Shown piece after piece: positions 34,892-45,658 of a DNA stretch of 64,000 nucleotides. This DNA comes from Chloroflexota bacterium (GTDB lineage Bacteria; Chloroflexota; UBA11872), in NCBI GenBank assembly GCA_026706485.1, contig JAPOYR010000011.1, positions 558,001-622,000 of the forward strand. Reading direction: 5' to 3'. A model generated the notes under the pieces. The model saw nothing but the letters and a program-made list of their open reading frames with translations, ran no database searches and was not told where the DNA came from. Position 1 is the stretch's first letter. Every line of letters begins with the position of its first letter. A program made the position numbers and the translations under genes.

Positions 34892-35962
34892 ATGCTCAAC
34901 GACCCGAGAATCGACCGTCTGGCCGAGATCCTGGTGCATCACTCAACCAAGCTGCAGGCCGGCGAGCTGGTGGCGATCATGGGGCCGGCCGAGGCCAAGC
35001 CGCTGATGCTGTCCTGCTATCGCCTCGCGCTGGAGGCGGGCGCCCATCCCCGCATGAGCGTGACCTTCGAAGAGACCGAGGGGCTGTTTCTGCGCCATGC
35101 CTCCGATGAGCAGCTGAGCCACCTGGACCCGGTGCGCAAGTTCGAGGCCGACACCATCGACGCCGCCATCCGGATCCGGGCCGCCAGCAACACACGGGCG
35201 CTCACCAGCAGCGACACCAGCAAGATCGGCAAGGTGATGACCGCCTCGCGGCCGGTGATGAATCAGATCATCGAAAACGTGCGCTGGGTGCTCTGCGACT
35301 ACCCCACTAACGCCTTCGCGCAAGAGGCCGAGATGGCGTTGGACGAATACGCCGACTTTCTCTTTGGCGCCACCAACATCGACTGGACGGCGATGGAAGC
35401 CGATCTGACCCGCATCAAGGCGCGCTTGGAAGCTGGGAGTGAAATCCGCATCGTTGCGCCGGAAACCGATCTGACGCTGCGGGTGGAGGGGCGAATCTGG
35501 GAGCCGGCCGCCGGCACGCACAACATGCCGGACGGCGAGATCTTCACCGCGCCGATCGAGGACGCCACCGAGGGGCACATTCGCTACGAGTTTCCCGCCA
35601 TCTACCAGGGACGCGAGGTGCAGGGCATCCGGCTCGAATTCGCCGGCGGAAAGATCGTGACGTCCACGGCGGACAAGGGCGAGGAGTTTCTCACGGACAT
35701 TCTCGACACGGACCCCGGCGCGCGCCGGCTGGGCGAAATCGGCATTGGCACCAATTTCGGCATCCAGCGCCACACCAAGAACATCCTGTTCGACGAGAAG
35801 ATGGGCGGCACGGTGCACCTGGCCATTGGCCGGGCTTACGAGTTCACGGGCGGACGCAACGAGTCGGCCGTGCACTGGGACATGATCAAGGACCTGCGGC
35901 AGGACGGCGCGCTCTATCTCGACGGCGAGCTGATCCAGCAAGATGGGCGGTTCTTGATTTAG
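34892..35962 (+). CDS. Aminopeptidase, M29 family
   Basis: 356 residues, a little shorter than the 370-410 of typical M29 enzymes. LAEILVHHSTKLQAGELVAI starts the N-terminal domain. The metal-binding half has GEIGIGTNFGIQRHTKNILF, DEKMGGTVHLAIGRAYEFTGG and ESAVHWDMIKDL, which carry the conserved Glu, His and Asp ligands. It is a cytoplasmic, often thermostable, broad-range aminopeptidase. The hairpin at 36002-36033 follows. Confidence 0.93.
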   Translation: MLNDPRIDRLAEILVHHSTKLQAGELVAIMGPAEAKPLMLSCYRLALEAGAHPRMSVTFEETEGLFLRHASDEQLSHLDPVRKFEADTIDAAIRIRAASNTRALTSSDTSKIGKVMTASRPVMNQIIENVRWVLCDYPTNAFAQEAEMALDEYADFLFGATNIDWTAMEADLTRIKARLEAGSEIRIVAPETDLTLRVEGRIWEPAAGTHNMPDGEIFTAPIEDATEGHIRYEFPAIYQGREVQGIRLEFAGGKIVTSTADKGEEFLTDILDTDPGARRLGEIGIGTNFGIQRHTKNILFDEKMGGTVHLAIGRAYEFTGGRNESAVHWDMIKDLRQDGALYLDGELIQQDGRFLI

Positions 35963-36001
35963 GATCGTCCCGCGGCCATCGAGATAATGTAGCTACAAGA
36001 G

Positions 36002-36033
36002 CGAAATCCGCTCGGCGTCTGGGGCGGATTTCG
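36002..36033 (+). terminator. Hairpin after the M29 gene
   Basis: CGAAATCCGC (36002-36011) and GCGGATTTCG (36024-36033) form a perfect 10-bp stem with a 12-base loop. TCCCAACTGTG follows, with no long T-run. It lies 39 bases after the aminopeptidase stop. The rest of the gap to gyrB (36034-36299) has no supported gene and should hold the gyrB promoter. Confidence 0.55.
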
Positions 36034-36269
36034 TCCCAACTGTGCTACCATTGAGTGTGCAAGTTGGTGGTGCGAAACTCTCACGACTCGACCAGGTGGA
36101 CTGGTCTCGCGTCAATCGCCATCCCTTCTGATTGACGTGCCAACATGCCACTCGACGTAACCACCCACAGGCCACGCGGCGCAGCGTTCGCCGACCGGTG
36201 GCTTCCGGTATCGGCTGGCCGTCCGTTCGACCGGCCGTTTGCTTAGACAAAACAGCGCGCGATCCGTGA

Positions 36270-38186
<1,917 letters not shown>

Positions 38187-38209
38187 GCGGAGGTGGCACG
38201 CTGCATCTC

Positions 38210-39211
38210 GTGGCTCCCCGGATCGCGCTCGATGCGATGGGCGGCGACTACGCCCCGGCGGAGACCGTGCGCGGCGCCCTGGCCGCCCAACGTGAGGCCG
38301 GCGTAACCCCACTCCTCGTGGGCGACGAGGTCGCGCTCCGGGCGCAGCTGGACGCCGAAGGCGTCGAGGCGGCGCCCTGGCAGATCGTGCACGTCCCCGA
38401 GGCCGTGGCCATGGAAGAACACGCCGTCGAGGCGGTGCGGTCGCGGCGGCCGACGTCGATTCGAAAATCGGCGGAGATGCTAAAGGCGGACGAGGTCGAT
38501 GCGGTCGTCACGATGGGGCACACCGGGGCGGCCGTGGCGGCCGGCGTGCTGATCGTCGGGCGCCTGCCGGACGTCGAGCGCCCGGGTCTGGGCGTCCTGC
38601 TGCCGGCGCACGACCCGCGACCGCTCCTGATCGACGTGGGCGCCAACGCCGAGGCGCGCCCGCGGCACTTGGTCCAGTTCGCCGTGATGGGTCGCGTCTA
38701 CCAGGAGCGCCTGCAAGGCCTGGCGAATCCCCGGGTCGGGCTGCTGAGCATCGGCGAGGAGGAATCCAAGGGGAATTCGCTGGTGCACGAGGCCGCGGCC
38801 ATGCTGGCGTCGGGCGGCTTCAACTACGTGGGCCACGTGGACCCGGCCCGCATCTTTCGCGATGAAGCCGACGTGATCGTGTGCGACGGCTTCACCGGCA
38901 ACGTGGTGATCAAGACGGCGGAAGCCACGGCGGAATACGCGTTTGGCGAGTTGCGGGCCGAGATTCTGCGGCGCCCGCTGGCGAAGCTCGCGGCGCTGGG
39001 TCTGCGGCCCGCGTTTCGCGCGCTGCGGCGGCGGATCGACTACGCGGAGATCGGCGCCACGCCGCTGCTGGGACTGAAGGGCCTGCTGCTGATCGGCCAC
39101 GGCCGATCCAAGGCGCCGGCCGTGACCAACGCGCTGCTGGCAGCCGACCGCGCGGTGCGCGCGCAGCTGGTGCCGACCATCGCCTCGGGGCTGGAAGCGG
39201 CGACCGCCTAG
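38210..39211 (+). CDS. plsX: Phosphate acyltransferase PlsX
   Basis: 333 residues from GTG 38210, with GGAGG 14 bases upstream. IALDAMGGDYAPAETVRGAL at the N-terminus is the PlsX signature; GHTGAAVAAG, GANAEARPRHLVQFAVMG, GNVVIKTAEA and YAEIGATPLLGLKGLLLIGH follow in order. It makes acyl-phosphate from acyl-ACP for phospholipid synthesis (with PlsY). It directly follows gyrB on the same strand; no plsY, fabD or rpmF neighbours are present. Confidence 0.92.
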   Translation: MAPRIALDAMGGDYAPAETVRGALAAQREAGVTPLLVGDEVALRAQLDAEGVEAAPWQIVHVPEAVAMEEHAVEAVRSRRPTSIRKSAEMLKADEVDAVVTMGHTGAAVAAGVLIVGRLPDVERPGLGVLLPAHDPRPLLIDVGANAEARPRHLVQFAVMGRVYQERLQGLANPRVGLLSIGEEESKGNSLVHEAAAMLASGGFNYVGHVDPARIFRDEADVIVCDGFTGNVVIKTAEATAEYAFGELRAEILRRPLAKLAALGLRPAFRALRRRIDYAEIGATPLLGLKGLLLIGHGRSKAPAVTNALLAADRAVRAQLVPTIASGLEAATA

Positions 39212-39376
39212 AGCCTCGGGGCGACCGGCGTCAGGCGGCGCTGCCGCGCGGCCCGATGTGTCGCGTTGCCCACGGCAACCCAATCGTTCGCATGCCACGA
39301 TGGGGCCGTTTGCTAGCCGAGTTCGTCAAGTTCGGCCGCAGCCGCCGACGTCACGGCGCCCCATGGTCCACGTTCA

Positions 39377-40369
39377 ATGAGACCCATGACTTGCTCGAAT
39401 GACCAAGACTGCGTGCCGTCATTCCGGCTTTCGCGACGACGTCTGCTGCAGGGCGGCGGCCTGGCATTGGCAGCCGGCGCCGCGCAGGCGTGCGACGCCT
39501 GGTCGGTGGTGGGCAACGCCGACGACCGCTATCCGGGCGGGTCGCCGTTCGCCATCGAGGCGCTGCGCGCGCGGGACTACCGCGCCGGCGACATCCGTTT
39601 GCACCGCACGCTCAACCAGCGCCCCCGCTATTCGACCTACGCCATGACGTACCGCTCGGACGACTTGCTGCTCACCGGCGTGGCCACGATTCCAAATTCA
39701 GCCGGACCGCATCCCGTCGTGGTGCTCAATCACGGGTTTACGCTTCCCGTCCAGTACCAGAGCGGGGACGGCACGCGCGCCTTGGCCACCGAGCTTTCGC
39801 CCAGAGGCTTCATCACGCTGGCCAGCGACTACCGGGGCCTTGGCGGATCCGAGGACGATTCGCGCATGAACCTGGGCGCGCGGCTGGACTTCGCGATCGA
39901 CGTGCTCAACCTTGTCGCGTCAATCCCCTCGCTGCCGGACGCCCGGCACGAGCGCGTGGGCATGTGGGGCCATAGCCTGGGATGCGACCTGGCCCTGCGC
40001 GCCGCCGAGGTGGATTCGCGCGTGCAGCCGGTGGGCATGTGGGCGCCGCTGAGCGCCTGGGCCGAGGACCTGGTCGACTATTACCGGCTGCCGACGCTGT
40101 CGTCGTCGGCAGATCTGCGCCACGCCCTATCGCCGGGCAACTTCCTGGAATACCTGGTGGGGCCGGTGACCATCCACCAGGGCGCGGCCGATCTGGCGGT
40201 CAAGCCGCGCTGGGCGGAACGGCTGCACGAAGCGCTCGAGGAGGCGGGCGTCGAGAGCGAGCTGACCATTCATCCCGGCGTGGGGCACTACCTGACCCGG
40301 AACGCGCGCCTGGCCGTGACCGCCACGGCGGACTTCTTCGAGCGCCATCTCCCGAAGGTCGCCCAGTGA
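39377..40369 (+). CDS. Secreted alpha/beta hydrolase (TAT, lipoprotein-like signal)
   Basis: 330 residues. RLSRRRLLQGGGLALAAGAA with AQAC is a twin-arginine signal with a possible lipobox at Cys39. The mature part has VVLNHGFTLPV (oxyanion), GMWGHSLGCDLAL (nucleophile Ser), IHQGAADLAV (Asp) and HPGVGHYLT (His), the full dienelactone-hydrolase-like triad. Secreted in folded form, probably anchored outside the membrane. Its stop overlaps the GTG of the next gene. Substrate unknown. Confidence 0.86.
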   Translation: MRPMTCSNDQDCVPSFRLSRRRLLQGGGLALAAGAAQACDAWSVVGNADDRYPGGSPFAIEALRARDYRAGDIRLHRTLNQRPRYSTYAMTYRSDDLLLTGVATIPNSAGPHPVVVLNHGFTLPVQYQSGDGTRALATELSPRGFITLASDYRGLGGSEDDSRMNLGARLDFAIDVLNLVASIPSLPDARHERVGMWGHSLGCDLALRAAEVDSRVQPVGMWAPLSAWAEDLVDYYRLPTLSSSADLRHALSPGNFLEYLVGPVTIHQGAADLAVKPRWAERLHEALEEAGVESELTIHPGVGHYLTRNARLAVTATADFFERHLPKVAQ

Positions 40370-40905
40370 CGAGGCACCACGGCGACCAGGGCGAAACGAG
40401 CCTGTTCGACGGCACCCGCGTGGAGAAGGTCGACGAGCGGATCGAAGCGCTGGGGGCGGTGGACGAGCTCAACTCGTGGCTGGGATTCGCCGCGGCGCAG
40501 CCGGACGTCGCCGGAGTGGGCGACCGGCTGCGGTGGGTCCAGGAGCGGCTGCTGGAAGTCGGCGCCGATCTGGCCAATCCCGGCGGCCGCGCTCGCAGCA
40601 CCTCGCTGGCGCCCGGGTCACTGCAAACACTGGATGCCTGGCTGGCGGAGTACCGCGACGCGCTGCCGCCGCTGCGGCATTTCATCCTGCCCGGCGGGCA
40701 CCCGCTGGCCGCCGCGCTGCAAGTGGCCCGCTCGGTGTGCCGCCGCGCCGAACGCGGCGTGTGGCGCGTGGTGCCGGATCCCGCGCCCGAAGGCTCGCCG
40801 GTGTTTCTCAACCGGTTGTCCGACGTGCTCTTCGAGATGGCCCGCGCGGCCAACGCCGCCTCTGGCACCGAAGACCCGCAGTGGCGCGGGCGGGGGGACG
40901 GCTAG
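40366..40905 (+). CDS. Corrinoid (cob(I)yrinic acid a,c-diamide) adenosyltransferase, PduO type
   Basis: 179 residues from GTG 40366, overlapping the previous TGA (GTGA). GDQGETSLFDGTRVEKVDE, IEALGAVDELNSWLGFA and LNRLSDVLFEMAR are the PduO signature, with the ATP-binding N-terminal loop and the helix-bundle Arg residues (ARSVCRRAERGV). It makes adenosylcobalamin from cob(I)alamin and ATP. It could supply cofactor to the B12-dependent proteins of the cell. Note that family A repeat 40908 begins two bases after its stop. Confidence 0.9.
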   Translation: MTRHHGDQGETSLFDGTRVEKVDERIEALGAVDELNSWLGFAAAQPDVAGVGDRLRWVQERLLEVGADLANPGGRARSTSLAPGSLQTLDAWLAEYRDALPPLRHFILPGGHPLAAALQVARSVCRRAERGVWRVVPDPAPEGSPVFLNRLSDVLFEMARAANAASGTEDPQWRGRGDG

Positions 40906-40907
40906 AT

Positions 40908-40982
40908 CCCAATCCGTTCGATAGACCCTTCGACAAGCTCAGAGCCTGCCCTGAGTTCACCGAATGGGCGAACGGATTGGGG
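40908..40982. repeat. Palindromic repeat, family A, medium copy
   Basis: 75 bases with inverted ends CCCAATCCGTTCG and CGAACGGATTGGG. The centre, CCCTTCGACAAGCTCAGAGC, shares its first 15 bases with the short copy at 34713. Bases 40983-41206 after it hold no supported gene. Confidence 0.75.
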
Positions 40983-41206
40983 TAGAGCGCACGGTCTTCC
41001 GCAGGCCGTTTCCAGAACCCTTTCCCCCTCCGACATCGACGACCGTCCGCCAGGAGCGGCATGCGAGGACTCCCTGTCGCCCACCTGGCGCCGCCGTGCG
41101 GCTGAAGTCGTCGTGGCTCTCTGAGGTTCACCAACGTCTGATCGCGCCGAGCCTGATCGATCGTTGAGAGCGACACCGCCGGTGTGTACCATCTGCAGTG
41201 CGACAA

Positions 41207-41223
41207 TTGAGACTATATCTCAA
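41207..41223 (+). promoter_or_regulatory. Operator TTGAGA-N5-TCTCAA before the CobW gene
   Basis: TTGAGACTATATCTCAA is a perfect 6-bp inverted repeat with a 5-base spacer, 23 bases before the ATG of the CobW gene. It overlaps a TATATC sequence that could be the -10 box, so a bound protein would block transcription. The same palindrome occurs at 47421-47437. Half-sites TTGAGAG at 41164 and TTTGAGAG at 41230 flank it. Confidence 0.72.
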
Positions 41224-41246
41224 CAAGGTTTGAGAGAGGGTTTGGT

Positions 41247-42593
41247 ATGGACACGCCGAGCAAAGTACCCGTCACCATCCTCACCGGCTTCCTCGGCTCT
41301 GGTAAGACGACTCTGCTCAATCGAATTCTGACCGAAGAGCATGGCAAGCGCATTGCCGTGGTGGAGAACGAGTTTGGGGAGGTTGGCATCGATCAGGCGC
41401 TCGTCATCAACGCTGACGAGGAGATCTTCGAGATGTCGAACGGTTGCATCTGCTGCACGGTGCGCGGAGACCTGATTCGGGTACTCGGCAATCTCAATAA
41501 GCGCCGCGACAAGTTCGACTATGTGCTGGTGGAGACCACAGGGCTGGCCGATCCCGGTCCAGTCGCTCAAACGTTCTTCATGGACGACGAGATCGACGCG
41601 GCCTTCTCGCTCGACGGGATCGTCACGCTCGTCGATGCCGCCCACATCGAGCAGCAACTCGGCCGAAGCGACGAAAGCACCGAGCAAATCGCGTTTGCCG
41701 ACGTTCTCGTGCTCAACAAGACGGACCTCGTCAACGGCGAGGCGCTCGACGGGCTCGAAACTCGGCTCCGAGACATGAACCGAATGGCGCGAGTCGTGCG
41801 CAGTGAGCGGGCGGACGTTTCCGTCGACACAGTCCTCAACCTCGGCGCCTTCGATCTGGACCAGGTGCTGGAGCGTCGTCCCACCTTTCTCGAGCCCGAG
41901 TATCCGTTCGAGTGGACTGGCGTCTATTCGCTCGACATCGGGCGCTACGAAATCTGTCTCGCCGAAGGACCTGATCCGGAGATGTCGCTCGTCGTCGTGT
42001 CCGACCAAGGCACGGATGACGCCGCGCTCCGTGAGCGCGCGGAGTGGTGTGTGCGGCGATACGCCGATCCTGCGGAGCTCATTCACCCGGGGGAAGAAAT
42101 CCCTCTCGAAAAGCACGCAACTCTTCAGCTCGATTCTCCAGGGAGCAAGTCGTTCTTCTTGGAGGTCGATTCGCCGATGCGGGTTGGCCTTTACGCCCAG
42201 CACCTCGCGGAAGAGTTCGATCTCCACCTGACGAACGCGGATGGCGTGGTGGTCCCCGCCCAGGTCGAGCGAACCTGGGTCGCACAGCACGAGCACGACG
42301 ACGAAGTGGGCTCGATCGCCATCGAGATCGAGGGCGACGCCGATCCCGACAGGCTCAACATTTGGCTTGGCGAGCTGCTCCGTGAACGCGGGGTCGACAT
42401 CTTCCGCATGAAGGGCTTTATCAGCCTGGCGGGTGAGTCGCGTCGCTTCGTCTTCCAAGGGGTTCACATGCTCTTCGACGGCCAGCCGGATCGCGAATGG
42501 GGCGAGGCGCCGCGCCGCAATCAGCTCGTATTCATTGGCCGCAACCTCGATGGGCAGAGCATGCGCCAGGGATTCGAGGCTTGTCTGGTTTGA
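41247..42593 (+). CDS. CobW/COG0523 metal-chaperone GTPase
   Basis: 448 residues. GFLGSGKTT (14-22) is the P-loop; [13 protein letters not shown] is switch I; GCICC at 66-70 holds the CxCC metal motif; [11 protein letters not shown] is the switch II region; NKTD near 152 gives guanine specificity. A further segment of about 150 residues, from roughly 200 to 350, is inserted before the C-terminal CobW domain ([24 protein letters not shown]), so it is longer than the usual 320-400. COG0523 proteins deliver zinc, nickel or cobalt to target proteins. Coupled by TTGA overlap to the WD40 gene and controlled by the operator at 41207. Confidence 0.9.
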   Translation: MDTPSKVPVTILTGFLGSGKTTLLNRILTEEHGKRIAVVENEFGEVGIDQALVINADEEIFEMSNGCICCTVRGDLIRVLGNLNKRRDKFDYVLVETTGLADPGPVAQTFFMDDEIDAAFSLDGIVTLVDAAHIEQQLGRSDESTEQIAFADVLVLNKTDLVNGEALDGLETRLRDMNRMARVVRSERADVSVDTVLNLGAFDLDQVLERRPTFLEPEYPFEWTGVYSLDIGRYEICLAEGPDPEMSLVVVSDQGTDDAALRERAEWCVRRYADPAELIHPGEEIPLEKHATLQLDSPGSKSFFLEVDSPMRVGLYAQHLAEEFDLHLTNADGVVVPAQVERTWVAQHEHDDEVGSIAIEIEGDADPDRLNIWLGELLRERGVDIFRMKGFISLAGESRRFVFQGVHMLFDGQPDREWGEAPRRNQLVFIGRNLDGQSMRQGFEACLV

Positions 42594-43624
42594 ATGTCGA
42601 CGGCCCGAGGGGTGATCTTCGCCCAGGCTGGACGGCGGGGGTCGGTGACTACGCCATCTCCGGGGGCTGGACCGTTCGCGGTGAGGCGCTGGTGGTCGGC
42701 GATGCGGCGGGTGGCGTCTACGCGTTTGACGGCAAGTCTGGCGCGACCATCTGGGCGCAGCGCGGAGTCCATCAAGGCGGAGTGCTCGCAGTGGCCATCC
42801 ACCCAAGCAAACCTGCGTTCGCCACGACGGGCCAGGACGGCCGAGTCCTGGTCTGGAACGCGGCCGACGGTCAAGTCAGCCAGGCGATCGAGGTCGGAAG
42901 CGATTGGGTTGAACACGTGGCGTGGTCGCCGGACGGCCAGCGATTGGCGGCCTCATGCTCCAGGCAGGTTCACGCGTACGGCGCGGATGGAGTGAAAACC
43001 TGGCAATCGCCTGATCATCCCAGCACCGTCAGCGCGATCGCGTGGTCAGGCGCAGAGGAGCTGGCGACGGCCTGTTACGGCCGGGTGACATTCTTCGACG
43101 CGTCCACCGGGGAGCTTCGCCAGAAGCTGGAATGGATGGGCTCCCTCGTGTCGATGGTAATGAGCCCGGACGGGGAAATCGTGGCCTGCGGCAGCCAGGA
43201 CAACTCGGTGCACTTCTGGCGTCGCTCCACGGAGCAGGACGCCATGATGTCGGGATACCCGGCCAAGCCGTCGGCCCTGGCGTTCGATGACACCGGCACC
43301 CTGTTGGCCACCGGCGGCGGGGAGGAGGTGACGGTTTGGAGCTTCCAGGGGAAGGGGCCCGAAGGCACGCGGCCCAGCGTTTTGGAGCTTCATGTTGAAC
43401 CCGTCACGACGCTTGCCTTCGCTCCGGGCGTGAGGCGCCTGGCATCGGGCGGGCGCGACGGCACCGTGGTTGTGTGGTCGCTGCAGAAGGATGGAAAAGG
43501 CGGCCCGATTGGGTCTGCGGAGGTGGCGGGCGAAGTGGCCGCGGTGTACTGGCGGCCCGACGGGCGCGCGCTTGCGGCGCTCGACGCGCGGGGCGGCGTG
43601 ACGGCCTGGCGGATCGGACGATAG
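42590..43624 (+). CDS. WD40-repeat beta-propeller protein
   Basis: 344 residues from TTG 42590, whose TTGA overlaps the CobW stop. About seven blades are visible. They end in motifs like [49 protein letters not shown] and GGVTAWRIG, with [47 protein letters not shown] and [15 protein letters not shown] between them. No signal peptide, so it is cytoplasmic. It may be a scaffold for the GTPase or its client. WD40 genes next to CobW genes occur in other phyla, which supports a shared role. Confidence 0.88.
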   Translation: MNVDGPRGDLRPGWTAGVGDYAISGGWTVRGEALVVGDAAGGVYAFDGKSGATIWAQRGVHQGGVLAVAIHPSKPAFATTGQDGRVLVWNAADGQVSQAIEVGSDWVEHVAWSPDGQRLAASCSRQVHAYGADGVKTWQSPDHPSTVSAIAWSGAEELATACYGRVTFFDASTGELRQKLEWMGSLVSMVMSPDGEIVACGSQDNSVHFWRRSTEQDAMMSGYPAKPSALAFDDTGTLLATGGGEEVTVWSFQGKGPEGTRPSVLELHVEPVTTLAFAPGVRRLASGGRDGTVVVWSLQKDGKGGPIGSAEVAGEVAAVYWRPDGRALAALDARGGVTAWRIGR

Positions 43625-43756
43625 AAGTGCCGCATGGCCCGCGTCCGCGCAGATCTGCGCCACGGTGCGGGAATCTGCTGATCACGTCCCAAAGCAGCGC
43701 TACACGACTGGGCCTGCCCGAACAAGCTGGCGCCTATCGACCTTCGTCCTCGTCGG

Positions 43757-44662
43757 TCAGCCCCCTGGTCGCCGGATACGCGGGTCCAGCAGATCCCGCA
43801 GGCCGTCTCCCAACAGGTTGAACCCCAACACCGCGACAAAAATGGCCGCTCCCGGCAGCAGCAGGAGATGCGGCGCGGTTTGCAGGTGCGGGCGGGCGTC
43901 GCTGAGCATGGCGCCCCACTCCGGCGTGGGCGGCTGCGCCCCCAGCCCCAGGAAGCTGAGTCCGGCGATGCCCAGGATGATCCAGCCGACATCCAGGGAG
44001 GCGAGCACGACGATCGGGCCGAGAATGTTTGGCGCGATGTGCCGGAGGATGATGCGCAGGTTACCGGCTCCAGCGGCCCTCGCCGCCGTCACGTATCCCA
44101 TCTGTCGCTCCCCCAGGGTGATGCCGCGAATAATGCGAGCGTGGCCCACCCACCACACGGCGCCGACGGCCAGCAGCAGGTTGAGCAGCCCGGGGCCCAG
44201 GGTTCCTGCCACGGCCAGCGCCAAGATCAGCGAAGGAAAGGCCAACAGCAGGTCCACGACCCCCATCAGCGCCGTGTCCGGCCAGCCGCCGTAGTATCCG
44301 GACAGCAGGCCCACGGTCACGGCGATGGTCATGCTGAGGACCAGGGTCGCCGCGGCGGCCAGCAGCGTCGTGCGCGCTCCATGGATGATTCGGCTGAAGG
44401 TGTCTCGACCCAGATGGTCGGTGCCCAATGGGTATTCCAGCGACGGCGAGAGCAACCGGTCGGGCAGGTTGATCTCGGTGGGATCAGCCAACGGGATCCA
44501 AGGCGCCAACAATCCCGCCATGATCAGTGACACCACCAGAAACAGCCCCAAGGCGGTGCCCGGCTCCCGCAGCAGCGCATGCCACTGACTCCGGCGGCGC
44601 GGTCCGGTGGTGGCCGGCCGGCGGGGACGTCGTTCCCAAGCGCGTTCTGCAATGCTCGTCAT
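43757..44662 (-). CDS. ABC transporter permease, DppC/NikC type
   Basis: 301 residues, about six helices. LGTDHLGRDTFSRIIHGART, YYGGWPDTALMGVVDLLLAF, the EAA-loop YVTAARAAGAGNLRIILRHI and LSFLGLGAQPPTPEWGAML are standard for the peptide/nickel (BPD-transport C) permease. It pairs with the DppB-type permease upstream (6-base gap). It converges with the WD40 gene. The ATPases (DppD/DppF) expected after it are absent in the window. Confidence 0.92.
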   Translation of the reverse strand: MTSIAERAWERRPRRPATTGPRRRSQWHALLREPGTALGLFLVVSLIMAGLLAPWIPLADPTEINLPDRLLSPSLEYPLGTDHLGRDTFSRIIHGARTTLLAAAATLVLSMTIAVTVGLLSGYYGGWPDTALMGVVDLLLAFPSLILALAVAGTLGPGLLNLLLAVGAVWWVGHARIIRGITLGERQMGYVTAARAAGAGNLRIILRHIAPNILGPIVVLASLDVGWIILGIAGLSFLGLGAQPPTPEWGAMLSDARPHLQTAPHLLLLPGAAIFVAVLGFNLLGDGLRDLLDPRIRRPGG

Positions 44663-44668
44663 CGGCCG

Positions 44669-45616
44669 CTACCCATTGCCCCGTTCATAGCGTAGGCGCG
44701 GGTTTACGAGGCGCAGGGCAATGTCAGCCGCAAGATTCGCCAGCAGAACCAATACGGCAACGTAGGTTACGAATCCCTGTACCACGGGGTAGTCCCGGGT
44801 CAGGGCCGCGCCCACGATCAACTGACCCAAGCCCGGCCAGGTGAATATGGTCTCGACGATGACGGCCCCGCCGAGCAAGTGCGCAAGGATCACCCCGGTG
44901 GCTCCAACGGCCGGAACCAGCGCGTTGCGCAGCGCGTGCCCCAAGAAAACGGCCTGTTCCGTCAACCCCTTGGCCCGCGCCGTGCGGATGTAGTCCTGCC
45001 CCAGGACATCCAGGACGCTGGCGCGTATCAGCCGCGTGAGCTGAGCCATCGGCGCTAGCGACAGGGCGATGGCCGGAAGCACGACCTGAGCGGCCGATCC
45101 GTAGCCCATGGCGGGCAACCAGGACAGTTTCACCGCGAACAGAATGATCAGTCCGAAGGCCAGCGCGTAGGACGCAGCCGCCGAACCCACCAGCGCGACC
45201 AGGCGTACGACGGCATCCACGGCGCCTCCCCGTCGCCGGGCGGACAGGATGCCCATGGGCACGGCGAGCAGCAGCGCCAGGCCCAAGGCAGCCGCCGTGA
45301 GCACGGCGGTTGGGACCGTGCGGCGCGCCAGCTGGGCGGCCACGGGCTGTTCCGTCACGTAGGAGCGGCCCATGTCGCCCGCCAACGCCCGGGACATCCA
45401 GCGAACGTATTGCACCGGAAGGGGAGCGTCGAGACCTAGTTCGGCGCGCATGGCAGACACGGCGGCCGGGCTGGGCATCTGGCCGGGGTTGCGCTGGTGC
45501 AGGACGGTCTCGGCAGCATCGCCAGGAGCCAGATTCAGCAGCGCGAAGCTGACCGCCGAGATTCCCAGGAGCAACAGCGGCAGCGTGGCCAACCGTCGGG
45601 CCACGTATGCTCCCAT
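44669..45616 (-). CDS. ABC transporter permease, DppB/NikB type
   Basis: 315 residues. The MGAYVARRLATLPLLLLGIS start, the DAAETVLHQRNPGQ-like loop, LGLDAPLPVQYVRWMSRALA, the EAA-loop DYIRTARAKGLTEQAVFLGH and ETIFTWPGLGQLIVGA with RDYPVVQGF identify the B-type permease of the peptide/nickel family. It forms the channel with the DppC-type partner. It is 42 bases downstream of the solute-binding protein gene. Confidence 0.92.
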   Translation of the reverse strand: MGAYVARRLATLPLLLLGISAVSFALLNLAPGDAAETVLHQRNPGQMPSPAAVSAMRAELGLDAPLPVQYVRWMSRALAGDMGRSYVTEQPVAAQLARRTVPTAVLTAAALGLALLLAVPMGILSARRRGGAVDAVVRLVALVGSAAASYALAFGLIILFAVKLSWLPAMGYGSAAQVVLPAIALSLAPMAQLTRLIRASVLDVLGQDYIRTARAKGLTEQAVFLGHALRNALVPAVGATGVILAHLLGGAVIVETIFTWPGLGQLIVGAALTRDYPVVQGFVTYVAVLVLLANLAADIALRLVNPRLRYERGNG

Positions 45617-45658
45617 GCTGAAGAGCCTCTGTCCGCACCCGCTATCCGGCTAACACGC

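Noticed and set aside
35993..36250. 85-codon minus-strand frame between the aminopeptidase and gyrB
   Set aside because: It crosses the hairpin at 36002-36033 and lies where the gyrB promoter should be. Its product has no recognisable features.
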